Of a stretch of DNA of 26,931 bases, positions 7,773 to 15,327 are shown piece by piece. The notes under the pieces are model-generated. The model was not told where the DNA came from, searched no databases, and saw nothing but the letters and a program-made list of their open reading frames with translations. Source of the stretch: Myxococcota bacterium. GTDB taxonomy: Bacteria > Myxococcota_C > UBA6777. Position 1 is the stretch's first letter. The number at the start of each line of letters is the position of its first letter. Location: the NCBI GenBank assembly GCA_023150835.1, contig JAKLKB010000093.1:1-26931 (forward strand), read 5' to 3'. Made by a program: the position numbers and the translations under genes.

Positions 7773-9209
7773 CTAGCGTTTGGGAGCGGCGAAGTGGGCG
7801 CAGGTTCCGAGGGCGATCTCAGCGGCTTCGAGGATGGATTCGGAGAGGGTGGGGTGAGCGTGGATGGTGTGTCCGATATCGTCGATGAAGGCGTCAAGTT
7901 CGAGAGCAAGAGTGCCTTCGCCGATGAGTTCGCCAGCTTGGGGTCCAGCGAGGTGGACACCGAGCAAGCGTTGGGAGTCGAGATCGACGACCACTTTGGT
8001 CAAGCCATCGGGTGCGCCAAGGGTCATGGCGCGCCCGGAGGCTTTGAGAGGGAAGACACCGACTTGGACGTTGTATCCGGCAGAACGGGCTTGGGCTTCG
8101 GTGAGGCCGACGGTAGCGATCTCGGGATCGGTAAACATCACCGCAGGGACGACGCGAACGTCGTAAGCAGCGGGATGTCCAGCGATCACTTCGGCGGCGA
8201 CTTTGGCTTCGCGGTAGGCTTTGTGTGCAAGCATCGGTTGTTCGGTGATGTCGCCGATCGCGAAGATGTGGGGGAGGGCGGTGCGCCGTTCGATATCGAC
8301 TTGGACAAAGCCTTGGGGGGTGGTTTGGAGGCCGATGGATGGGAGATCGAGAGCGGCGGTGTTGGGCCTTCGTCCGACCGCAACAAGGACTTTGTTTGCG
8401 GGAAGAGTGAGGCGCTTGCCGTCTTTGTCTTCGACGACGACTTCGCCGGGTTGACCGGCCTTTGCGGAGATGGCTTTGTGTTGGAGCAACACGTTGATAC
8501 CGAGTTGCTTGCAACGTTTGTTGAGCAGGGTGTTGATCTCGGGTTCGAGGCTGCCGCCAAGAAGCTGATCGAGCATCTCGACAACGGTGACATCGGAGCC
8601 GAGCTTGCGGTACGCGGTGCCGAGTTCAAGGCCGATGTATCCGCCCCCAATCACGACGAGCTTTTCGGGGACTTGTTCGAGGTCAAGGGCTTCGCGGCTG
8701 CCGATCACAAACTGTCCGTCGCAAGGCAGAAAGGGGAGTTCGATGGCGGTGGTTCCCGTGGCAAGGACAGCTTGTTGAAAGTCGATCATCGACGGGCGGC
8801 CATCCAACATGACCTCGACTTGGTGGGTTCCGACAAAGCGGGCTGTACCTTGCATGACGCGCACACCATTCATTTTTTGCATGGTGGCGACGCCGCCTGT
8901 AAGGCGTTTGACAACGCTGTCTTTCCACGCTTTGAGTTTGGGCATATCGAGACGTGGAGGCGAATCGATGTGGATGCCCATGCTGTCGGCGTGTCGGATA
9001 TGTTCCAAGGTTTCAGCCGCGTGGATCAGGGCTTTGGAGGGGATGCAGCCTTCGTTGAGGCAGACTCCACCGAGGCTTGCGCGGGACTCGACGAGGATCA
9101 CGTCTTTGCCCAGTTGAGCGAGGCGGATCGCACAGACGTATCCGCCCGGTCCAGCGCCGATCACGACAACATCACAAGCTTCGGAGGAATTGACGTTTCC
9201 TACAACCAT
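7773..9209 (-). CDS. lpdA: Dihydrolipoyl dehydrogenase (E3)
   Basis: E3 is the flavoprotein that reoxidises the dihydrolipoyl group of E2 with NAD+. The 478 residues show the FAD-binding motif VIGAGPGG (16-23), the redox-active disulfide Cys50/Cys55 in GGVCLNEGCIPSK, a second nucleotide motif VVIGGGYIGLELG in the middle, and the C-terminal HAHPT (450-454), whose His acts with a Glu in catalysis. The ATG at 9209 follows AGGAAGG and lies 12 nt after the E2 stop, so it is the last gene of the E1-E2-E3 operon. It has no lipoyl domain fused at its N-terminus, unlike some E3 proteins. It could also serve other lipoyl complexes in the cell. Confidence 0.97.
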   Translation of the reverse strand: MVVGNVNSSEACDVVVIGAGPGGYVCAIRLAQLGKDVILVESRASLGGVCLNEGCIPSKALIHAAETLEHIRHADSMGIHIDSPPRLDMPKLKAWKDSVVKRLTGGVATMQKMNGVRVMQGTARFVGTHQVEVMLDGRPSMIDFQQAVLATGTTAIELPFLPCDGQFVIGSREALDLEQVPEKLVVIGGGYIGLELGTAYRKLGSDVTVVEMLDQLLGGSLEPEINTLLNKRCKQLGINVLLQHKAISAKAGQPGEVVVEDKDGKRLTLPANKVLVAVGRRPNTAALDLPSIGLQTTPQGFVQVDIERRTALPHIFAIGDITEQPMLAHKAYREAKVAAEVIAGHPAAYDVRVVPAVMFTDPEIATVGLTEAQARSAGYNVQVGVFPLKASGRAMTLGAPDGLTKVVVDLDSQRLLGVHLAGPQAGELIGEGTLALELDAFIDDIGHTIHAHPTLSESILEAAEIALGTCAHFAAPKR

Positions 9210-9221
9210 GATCTTTCCTTC

Positions 9222-10625
9222 CTAGAAGCGTGTGAAGAGGTAAGCGGGTTCAGCAAGCATCTCCGCAAGCGTGCGCATAAAACGCGCAGCATCGGCCCCG
9301 TCGATCAGTTGGTGATCGAAAGAAGTGCTGAGGTACATGCGTTTGCGGATGCAGATCTGCCCATCGACGACAGCGGGGCGATCTTCGATCTTGTGCAGTC
9401 CGAGGATCGCAAGTTCGGGATAGTTGATGATCGGGGTGGCAAAGACGCCACCGACAGGGCCGATGTTGGTGATGGTATAGCTACCACCGCGCATCTCTTC
9501 GATCTTGAGGGTGCGTTCGCGTGCGCGCTTTGCGAGGTCGCGGATCTCGCGGGCAAGCGTCAGGATATCTTTGCGATCCGCATCTTTGATCACGGGAACC
9601 ACGAGACCTTCGGGGGTGTCGACGGCGATCCCGATGTTGTAATATTTTTTGTAGAGGAGCTCGCCTTTTTGGGCGTCGTAGCTTGCGTTAAAGATCGGAA
9701 AGTCTTTGAGGCAAGCGATGGTGGCTTTGATAAAGAAGGGGAGCGGCGTCAGCTTGATATCGCGCTTGGCGAGGCTCTTTTTGGAGCCTTCGATATGCTC
9801 AAAAAGAGCCGTGACATCGGCTTCTTCGACGTGTGTGACATGCACAAGCTGTTGGCGCGAGATCGCCATCTGTTCGGCGATCTTGCGTCGGAGGAAAGTT
9901 TGTGGGACGCGCTCGACTGGGCCGTGTGTGGTGATCTCGATGTTTTTTGTCGGGGCTGCCGAAGTTGCGGGCGTTGTGGCCTCGACGGGGGCGCGAGCCG
10001 TGTAAGCTTGTGCGGGGGCTTCGATCTGTGCGGAGACTTGTTGGTGAATTGGGGCTGTGTGCGCAAAAGAGACCGAGGAGGGGCCGTTTGCAGCGGCTTG
10101 GATATCTTCGTCGGTGATGCGGCCACCGCGTCCTGTACCTTGGATGCGTGTGATGTCAACGCCCATCTGACGGGCGACAGCGCGAGTGTGGGGTGTCGCA
10201 AGGACATCTTGGGGGCGCTTTGCAGGCGCGGGGGCGACAGATGGGGCCGAAGCGACAGACGAAGCAGGAGCGGCAACAGAAGTCGATGCAGTTGTTTTGG
10301 CCGATGCAGCGGAGGTTTGAGCGGATGGTGCTGTTTTGGTTGCGGGCGCGTCGTGGTGAGCGGGGGCAGGCGCGGGAGCGGAGCCTTGGAGTTCAAAGAA
10401 GGCGATGGGATCGCCTACATGGATGATCTCACCGGGATTTCCTTTGAGTTGGGTGATGACGCCGCTCACAGGGGAGGGAAGTTCGACGACAGCCTTGTCC
10501 GTTTCGAAACGGACGAGGGGTTGGTCTTCTTTGATGGAATCACCGACTTTGGCGAGCCATTCGACAAGCTGGCCTTCGTGGATCCCTTCGCCGACATCAG
10601 GCAAGAGGAAGGTATATTGGGCCAT
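9222..10625 (-). CDS. pdhC: 2-oxoacid dehydrogenase E2, dihydrolipoamide acyltransferase (probably acetyl)
   Basis: E2 is the core of the complex. It carries the acyl group on a swinging lipoyl arm and passes it to CoA. The 467 residues contain one lipoyl domain (1-79) with the modified Lys44 in FETDKAVVELP, an Ala/Pro/Thr-rich flexible linker (about 80-138), a peripheral subunit-binding domain (about 141-177, ATPHTRAVARQMGVD), a second Ala-rich linker and the catalytic domain from about 235 with the active-site motif HQLIDG (His438, Asp442). The start lies 1 nt after the E1 beta stop, and its ribosome site GGAG is inside the end of that gene. By sequence alone an acetyl or branched-chain acyl specificity cannot be fully separated; operon make-up favours pyruvate. 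Confidence 0.93.
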   Translation of the reverse strand: MAQYTFLLPDVGEGIHEGQLVEWLAKVGDSIKEDQPLVRFETDKAVVELPSPVSGVITQLKGNPGEIIHVGDPIAFFELQGSAPAPAPAHHDAPATKTAPSAQTSAASAKTTASTSVAAPASSVASAPSVAPAPAKRPQDVLATPHTRAVARQMGVDITRIQGTGRGGRITDEDIQAAANGPSSVSFAHTAPIHQQVSAQIEAPAQAYTARAPVEATTPATSAAPTKNIEITTHGPVERVPQTFLRRKIAEQMAISRQQLVHVTHVEEADVTALFEHIEGSKKSLAKRDIKLTPLPFFIKATIACLKDFPIFNASYDAQKGELLYKKYYNIGIAVDTPEGLVVPVIKDADRKDILTLAREIRDLAKRARERTLKIEEMRGGSYTITNIGPVGGVFATPIINYPELAILGLHKIEDRPAVVDGQICIRKRMYLSTSFDHQLIDGADAARFMRTLAEMLAEPAYLFTRF

Positions 10626-10626
10626 A

Positions 10627-11640
10627 TCAAAACTCCATCACAGAACGCGCTGCTTTGAGGACGCGCTTGGCATCGGGAAGATAGGCGAGTTCGGTTTTTG
10701 CGTAGGGCATGGGGGTATCGTAGCCCGTCACGCGACCGATGGGAGCCAGCAGATTCAACATGGCTTCATCGTTGGCGAGGGCGATGATCTCTGCGGCTAC
10801 ACCGCAGGTTCGAGGGCCTTCGTGAACCACGACGCAACGCCCCGTCTTTCGGATGGAGGTCAAGATGGTTTCTTGATCCATCGGCATGATGGTGCGCAAG
10901 TCGATCAACTCGCAGGAGACCCCTTCTTGTTTGAGGGTTTCGGTGGCTTCGAGCGCAGGGCGCATCATGGCTCCATAGGAGATGATCGTCAGATCGGAGC
11001 CTTGTTGGAGGATCTTGGCTTTGCCGATGGGGACGGTGTAAGCCTCGACAGGGATCTCTTCGCGAAAAGCGCGATAGATGCGTTTGGGTTCAAGGAAGAT
11101 CACGGGATCTTCGTCGCGGATCGCGCTGATCAACAGCCCTTTGGCGTCGTAAGGCGTACTGGGGATCACCACTTTGATCGACGGCGAATGTGCAAGCATC
11201 GCTTCGTAGGATTCGCTGTGGTGTTCGGGGGCATGGATCCCACCGCCATAAGGCATACGCACCACCATCGGGAGATTGTGTCTTCCACGAGTGCGCCAAC
11301 GATAACGCGCTGCATGCGCAAGCAACTGGTTGATGGCGGGGTAAATAAATCCCATAAACTGCATCTCGGCGACTGGGCGAAGTCCTCCAAGCGCCATCCC
11401 AATGGAAACGCCCACGATCCCGGATTCTGCGATCGGTGTGTCCATCACGCGCTCGTCACCAAAGCGCTCCCACAGTCCCTCTGTGGCGCGAAAGACACCA
11501 CCGTCTTTGCCGATATCTTCGCCCAACAGGACGACCGATGGATCGCGTTCCATCTCGACAAGCAGGGCATTGGCGACGGCTTGGACGAGAGTGGCGCGCA
11601 TCGTCTTTGTAGCAGAAGTCGTTTGTGCAGCTTGGCTCAT
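10627..11640 (-). CDS. pdhB: Pyruvate dehydrogenase E1 component, beta subunit
   Basis: With the alpha subunit it forms the alpha2beta2 thiamine-diphosphate E1 that decarboxylates pyruvate and reductively acylates E2. The 337 residues include the conserved Glu72 in DTPIAESG, which activates the cofactor in this family, and HAPEHHSES (136-144), part of the active-site channel. The ATG overlaps the E1 alpha stop codon (ATGA), and GAAGGAG lies 8 nt upstream, so translation of the two subunits is coupled. The first 13 residues precede a second Met at 14, where homology probably begins. A branched-chain 2-oxoacid role is the main alternative. Confidence 0.94.
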   Translation of the reverse strand: MSQAAQTTSATKTMRATLVQAVANALLVEMERDPSVVLLGEDIGKDGGVFRATEGLWERFGDERVMDTPIAESGIVGVSIGMALGGLRPVAEMQFMGFIYPAINQLLAHAARYRWRTRGRHNLPMVVRMPYGGGIHAPEHHSESYEAMLAHSPSIKVVIPSTPYDAKGLLISAIRDEDPVIFLEPKRIYRAFREEIPVEAYTVPIGKAKILQQGSDLTIISYGAMMRPALEATETLKQEGVSCELIDLRTIMPMDQETILTSIRKTGRCVVVHEGPRTCGVAAEIIALANDEAMLNLLAPIGRVTGYDTPMPYAKTELAYLPDAKRVLKAARSVMEF

Positions 11641-12716
11641 GCGAGGTTCTCCTTCATGTCCTGCATCTGTTTACGAAGATGTTGAGGCATCTCGCCGCTA
11701 AAGGCTTGGCGGAAGGTTTCGAGGGGATCGGGTTTGGGGAGGTTTTCACGGTCTTCGACTTCTTTGGCGACTTCTGCGGCGATCTCTTCTTCCCACGTCT
11801 TGATCTGTTCGTCTGTGAGCTTCTTTTTGCTGCGCAGATAGGCATCGAGGCGTGCGATCGGATCGCGTGGCTTCCATGCTTCAACTTCGGCTGGATCGCG
11901 GTACTTCGTCGCATCATCGGCGGTGGTGTGGTCTTGCATACGGAAGGTGACGGCTTCCAACAGATACGGACCTTTGCCCGAACGAGCGTGATCTAGCGCT
12001 TCTTTGGTGGCTTGATAAGCCGCCATCACGTCGTTGCCATCGAATTGAAGTCCGGGGATCCCGTAGGCGATGCTCTTTTGAGCAAGCGTCGGAGAAGCCG
12101 TCTGCTTGTGGCGCGGTACGCTGATCGCCCACTGGTTGTTTTGGACGATGATTACAACAGGCGCACGAAAGGCCCCCGCAAAGTTGCAACCCTCGTGGAA
12201 GTCGCCTTCCGAAGTTCCGCCATCTCCAATAAATCCCAATACCGCACGATCTTCTTTGCGCTTGGCAAACGCCATCGCCATCCCCACCGCATGAAGGGTC
12301 TGTGATCCGACGGGAACGCAGATCGGTAGGCTGTTGACGCCTTCTGGGAAGACACAACCCCGCTCGTCACCGTTCCAATAGGTGATGATCTTCGACCCGG
12401 GAACGCCCCGCGCCATCATGATCCCTTGCTCGCGAAACGACGGAACCAGCCAGTCTTGCTTTTCCATCGCATAAGCTGCGCCGATCTGCGTGGCTTCTTG
12501 GCCGATCAAACTTGCGTACGTCCCCAAGCGACCTGTTCGCTGCAGGGCCAGTGCTTTTTCATCAAAGCGCCGAAAAAACAACATCCAACGGTACATCTCC
12601 AGCAGTCGATCGTCGTCGAGTCCTGCGGGTACGCCGATCGACTTATCGACTTTGCCCTTCTCGTCGAGGATCTGGAGATGTTCGATCTTCGCTTCAAAGG
12701 CTACTTTTCGAGGCAT
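11637..12716 (-). CDS. pdhA: Pyruvate dehydrogenase E1 component, alpha subunit
   Basis: This subunit binds thiamine diphosphate and Mg2+ for pyruvate decarboxylation. The 359 residues show the cofactor motif starting GDG at 164-166 (GDGGTSEGDFHEG) and ending in NN at 193-194, and the E1 alpha phosphorylation-loop-like region around QDHTTADDATKYRDP. The ATG at 12716 follows AGGAG with about 6-nt spacing. It is the first gene of the four-gene E1 alpha - E1 beta - E2 - E3 operon. Its upstream region holds an inverted repeat at 13061-13076 that also occurs before korA. The heterotetrameric E1 is of the Gram-positive/mitochondrial type rather than the fused AceE of enterobacteria. Confidence 0.94.
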   Translation of the reverse strand: MPRKVAFEAKIEHLQILDEKGKVDKSIGVPAGLDDDRLLEMYRWMLFFRRFDEKALALQRTGRLGTYASLIGQEATQIGAAYAMEKQDWLVPSFREQGIMMARGVPGSKIITYWNGDERGCVFPEGVNSLPICVPVGSQTLHAVGMAMAFAKRKEDRAVLGFIGDGGTSEGDFHEGCNFAGAFRAPVVIIVQNNQWAISVPRHKQTASPTLAQKSIAYGIPGLQFDGNDVMAAYQATKEALDHARSGKGPYLLEAVTFRMQDHTTADDATKYRDPAEVEAWKPRDPIARLDAYLRSKKKLTDEQIKTWEEEIAAEVAKEVEDRENLPKPDPLETFRQAFSGEMPQHLRKQMQDMKENLA

Positions 12717-13060
12717 GCGCTTCTCCTGATGATATCCTTTATTTTATTTCGTGAGACTTTGTAGGCACTTGGAATGTGGTAATTACGTACCCCTTGGATC
12801 GGGGCCGCAGAAAATCGGTGATGCCGATGGGGCCTTGTATCGTGCTTTTTCGCACGCCTCTAGGCACCCAAGCACCGATCCCCTCCAGCCGATCTGCTGC
12901 CCGTGTCTTTCCAGACAACCGATGGGGTAGACGTGCTGAAGAGCGCGGACTCTCCGAGAGAAAGAAGTGCCGTCAGGCGGTCTGTTTGCCGCAAAGTCGC
13001 GCAAGTCTTAACATGACACCCCCGCCTTGTAAAGCCTTTTCGCCTGACCTTCCCCGTATA

Positions 13061-13076
13061 TTGAACAACAGTTCAA
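13061..13076. promoter_or_regulatory. Operator-like inverted repeat upstream of the PDH operon
   Basis: TTGAACAACAGTTCAA is a perfect inverted repeat with 6-bp arms and a 4-bp centre. On the minus strand it reads TTGAACTGTTGTTCAA and is followed at once by TATACG, a possible -10 element, so a bound repressor would block a promoter here. The same core, TGAAC-N3-TGTTCA on the minus strand, occurs in front of korA at 25831-25844. The regulator is unknown. Confidence 0.5.
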
Positions 13077-13159
13077 CAAGTCTCTTGGACTTCCTTTCGT
13101 GTAACGCGGTGGGTTGGGTGGAAGCCATGTTTTTACGGAACTCCGGCGCGGTGGGACTT

Positions 13160-13175
13160 ATACGATATCCGAGTG
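13160..13175 (+). repeat. Solitary end of the miniature inverted-repeat element
   Basis: ATACGATATCCGAGTG is identical to one end of the element at 26707-26822 (read on the minus strand), but the sequence that follows is unrelated, so only this terminal piece is present. Confidence 0.5.
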
Positions 13176-13202
13176 AAGTGTTCCTACGGAACTCCTATGC
13201 GA

Positions 13203-13886
13203 TCAAAAATGCCCGACAAAAGCGAATCCGAGGTTGGTTCCTTCGGTTGCAGAAGCCGAGAAGGTCGGAACGATGGTGAAGGGCATCACTTCGGCGAGGC
13301 GACTCGGTTGTTTCAACCCAGCCACGAGGTTGACGATGCTCCACGCCAAAGCACCCAGCCCCAAGAGAGTCAACCCGATGTGTCCAAGCCACCCGATCTC
13401 CGAGATGTTGCCTGTGTCCAGAACAAACCACATCGTGCCCCAAGCCAGCGCGATCGTCGAAGCGACAATTCCGATGATGCCCCAGACTCTTTTGTGCAAG
13501 AGGTTCTTGCCGATCGAGACGATCAATTGTGCGAGCATCACGCCCAGATGAACGGGCATGGTTGTGAACAGCGATACAAACAGCCCAAGATTCGTGAACG
13601 GCAGCTTTGAGTTCAGGTGTATTGTGTCGAGAAGCTCGTGGGAGTGGGCATCGTTGGGCGTGGAGGGGGTCGGAAACCAAGCGCGTTGGAAGCGAGTGTG
13701 GAGTTCGGCAGGTTTGGAAAGACGCGCAAGCAAGGGGCGTTCAAGCCAAGCGGGTTGAGTGGCCGAAGTGCGCGGAGTGTCGGCTTGCGCGGGAGTCGCC
13801 CAAAGCAGTGCAACGCTCCAACACAACACCACCCACAACAAACGGACAGGCACCGACAAACCAAGAACAGAGATCGGTTTCCGCAT
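13203..13886 (-). CDS. Small multi-pass membrane protein, function unknown
   Basis: The protein has 227 residues. A hydrophobic N-terminus ends in a possible signal-peptidase site, AQA|D, near residue 35. A hydrophilic stretch (36-95) follows, then three probable membrane helices (about 99-126, 134-156 and 165-191) and a short tail ending VPTFSASATEGTNLGFAFVGHF-like, that is, a VPT...G-x-G-F pattern closing in Phe. I recall similar tails in hypothetical proteins of Myxococcota; this is memory, not a search. The ATG at 13886 follows AGGAG. The gene lies 33 nt downstream of the hydratase-family gene and is probably co-transcribed with it. I cannot assign a role. Confidence 0.8.
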   Translation of the reverse strand: MRKPISVLGLSVPVRLLWVVLCWSVALLWATPAQADTPRTSATQPAWLERPLLARLSKPAELHTRFQRAWFPTPSTPNDAHSHELLDTIHLNSKLPFTNLGLFVSLFTTMPVHLGVMLAQLIVSIGKNLLHKRVWGIIGIVASTIALAWGTMWFVLDTGNISEIGWLGHIGLTLLGLGALAWSIVNLVAGLKQPSRLAEVMPFTIVPTFSASATEGTNLGFAFVGHF

Positions 13887-13919
13887 GAAAACTCCTGTGG
13901 CAAAGGGCGCGCTTTTACG

Positions 13920-14726
13920 CTACATACCCTTGTAATCGCCTTTGCGCTTTTCAAAGAAAGCGGCGAGAGCTTCGGTGAAGTCTTGGGAAGCGATGGTTTG
14001 GGCGAAGTGTAAGGCGTCGTCTTCGGTATCGAGGTTATCTTCTTTGGTGATCTCGCGGAAGACCGATTTGATGGTGCGCATCGCCATCGGTGGTTTGCTT
14101 GCGAGAGCGAGGGCCAAGCGTTCGGCTTGTTCGTCTTCTTGCCCTTCGCCGACTTGATAAAACGCCCGATCGGGTAGAGAGCCGATCTGGACTTTTTCGC
14201 CGACCATCGCCAAGCGACGCGCCCAAGGTAGCCCAAACTCCCGCACCACCCGAGGCAAGATGCCCCATCCAAGATGAAGGCCACGATCGATCTCGGGAAA
14301 GCTCAAGCGAGCGCTTGGATGGGCCACGCGAAAATCCGACGCTGTGATCAGACACGCCCCACCACCGATCGCATGCCCTCGCAAGGCCGCCACCGTCGGC
14401 ATCGGCAAACTGATCCATCCCTCGATCACTTGTTGCCCAAGCTTTGCAAAGCGCATCCGTTCTGTCCGTCCCTCCGTCATCAACGCTACTAATTCTTCAT
14501 CGTTAAGATCGACGCCTTGGCAAAAGTCTTCTCCTGTGGACCACAACAACACAGCACGCACCCACTCGTCTTGCGCGAGTGCATGGACGATATCATTCAA
14601 TCGTTCAAGTGCTGCGATATTCAAACGATTGCCGGGGGGCCGATCCAGCCGCAGCTTGACCACATGCTCCGCGCTCTCTACCCGCCAACCCGCACCCGAA
14701 TAACTCTCCCATTCATCCGCTCTCAT
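13920..14726 (-). CDS. Enoyl-CoA hydratase/isomerase (crotonase) family protein
   Basis: Crotonase-fold enzymes act on acyl-CoA thioesters. The 268 residues show the two oxyanion-hole segments, GEDFCQGVDL (65-74) and RGHAIGGGACL (116-126). In classical hydratases two glutamates do catalysis, 20 residues apart. Here the second is present (Glu145 in FPEID) but the first position is Cys125, so plain hydration is doubtful; isomerase, hydrolase or another crotonase activity is possible. The ATG at 14726 follows AAAGGAG. It is the first gene of a probable two-gene unit with the membrane protein at 13203. No other beta-oxidation gene is nearby. Confidence 0.85.
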   Translation of the reverse strand: MRADEWESYSGAGWRVESAEHVVKLRLDRPPGNRLNIAALERLNDIVHALAQDEWVRAVLLWSTGEDFCQGVDLNDEELVALMTEGRTERMRFAKLGQQVIEGWISLPMPTVAALRGHAIGGGACLITASDFRVAHPSARLSFPEIDRGLHLGWGILPRVVREFGLPWARRLAMVGEKVQIGSLPDRAFYQVGEGQEDEQAERLALALASKPPMAMRTIKSVFREITKEDNLDTEDDALHFAQTIASQDFTEALAAFFEKRKGDYKGM

Positions 14727-14802
14727 CGGCTCTCTCTCCTTTGTTTTGGATTCTCCAAGCTACAATACTTGCTCGTCTTTGCGCAACTGCTCCTTTGGAT
14801 GG

Positions 14803-15000
14803 TACGATATCCGAGCGAATTGTGATCGCGATGCCAACGCGATCCGCTGTAATTGCCCTGTTTTTGGGCAGCCACAGGGGGCTGCCCCTACGTTTTACGA
14901 CGATACGATGGGCGGATCTTGTATGAAATTGCCCTGTTTTTGGGCAGCCACAGGGGGCTGCCCCTACGTTTTACGACGATACGATGGGCGGATCTTGTAT
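14803..15000 (+). mobile_element. Miniature inverted-repeat element, copy with internal 76-bp duplication
   Basis: The left end TACGATATCC (14803-14812) matches as an imperfect inverted repeat the right end GGATCTTGTAT (14914-14924). The centre is a hairpin GGGCAGCC/GGCTGCCC (14866-14887). A 76-bp segment containing the hairpin and right end is present twice in tandem (14851-14926 and 14927-15002). The element has no coding capacity. It lies between the divergent hydratase-family and lipoprotein genes. Confidence 0.6.
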
Positions 15001-15002
15001 GA
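14851..15002 (+). repeat. 76-bp direct repeat, two identical copies
   Basis: Copies at 14851-14926 and 14927-15002, each starting AATTGCCCTG and ending TCTTGTATGA, appear identical over their full length, which implies a recent duplication. Confidence 0.95.
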
Positions 15003-15075
15003 GTGTCGCTTGTTGGATCGGTTTGGTGGGGCGCGGCTCCCCACCTCGCGTGATCCTGATCTGTGATCTCGGTGT

Positions 15076-15089
15076 GCATAAAATTATGC
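15076..15089. promoter_or_regulatory. Palindrome upstream of the lipoprotein promoter
   Basis: GCATAAAATTATGC has 6-bp arms (GCATAA/TTATGC) and a 2-bp centre in an AT-rich patch about 90 bp upstream of the -35 box. It could be an operator or activator site. Its binding protein is unknown. Confidence 0.3.
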
Positions 15090-15177
15090 GAAATAAGCGA
15101 CGACCTATACAGCCCGATGCACCGTTGATTTCGCCGTTCGTGGTGTGAAATCGAGAGATCTTGATCAGATATCCGTC

Positions 15178-15205
15178 TTGACATTTTCTTTTGTTTCACT
15201 ATATC
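15178..15205 (+). promoter_or_regulatory. Sigma-70-type promoter of the lipoprotein gene
   Basis: A perfect TTGACA (15178-15183) is followed after 16 bp by TATATC (15200-15205). Transcription would begin near 15212, giving a leader of about 115 nt before the ATG at 15328. Confidence 0.55.
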
Positions 15206-15327
15206 CCCCGCCCATCTTCCTTTTGATCAACAGCGAATGCTTGTGTTTGGCTTGTTGTGTTTGGACTCCAGCGTAGCAGAGAGTGGCGCGTATGGGGTGT
15301 TTCTTTGGCCTTTGGAGGGGCTTTACG

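Larger units (their letters stand above)
12717..13202. other. Upstream region of the PDH operon
   Basis: These 486 bp lie between the stop of the small membrane-protein gene and the E1 alpha start, and hold no convincing gene. I see an inverted repeat at 13061-13076, small stem-loops (ATCGG/CCGAT near 12815 and CGTGC/GCACG near 12840), an AT-rich stretch just before E1 alpha (about 12735-12750), a solitary end of the miniature element (13160-13175) and a palindrome GTTCCTACGGAAC near 13179. The operator-like repeat would give a leader of over 300 nt if the promoter is beside it. Confidence 0.5.
14727..15327. other. Divergent intergenic region hydratase-family gene / lipoprotein
   Basis: The 601-bp gap holds the miniature element and its duplication (14803-15002), a hairpin GGTGGGG/CCCCACC (15025-15045), the palindrome GCATAAAATTATGC (15076-15089) and a good promoter for the lipoprotein gene (15178-15205). 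No gene was found. Confidence 0.7.

Noticed and set aside
5604-10658. Long plus-strand open frames of 652 and 964 codons (5604-7562 and 7764-10658)
   Set aside because: They lie antisense to the S41 protease and the E3/E2 genes, whose motifs are beyond doubt. The predicted proteins are unnaturally rich in Gly, Asp and Phe, as expected from reading biased codons on the wrong strand.
12783-13004. 73-codon minus-strand frame upstream of pdhA
   Set aside because: It has no ribosome site, no recognisable motif and a composition unlike the neighbouring genes.
13061-13076. LexA box assignment
   Set aside because: GAAC-N4-GTTC fits the Gram-positive LexA pattern, but neither target operon is an SOS gene and LexA sites differ between proteobacterial lineages, so I left the regulator unnamed.
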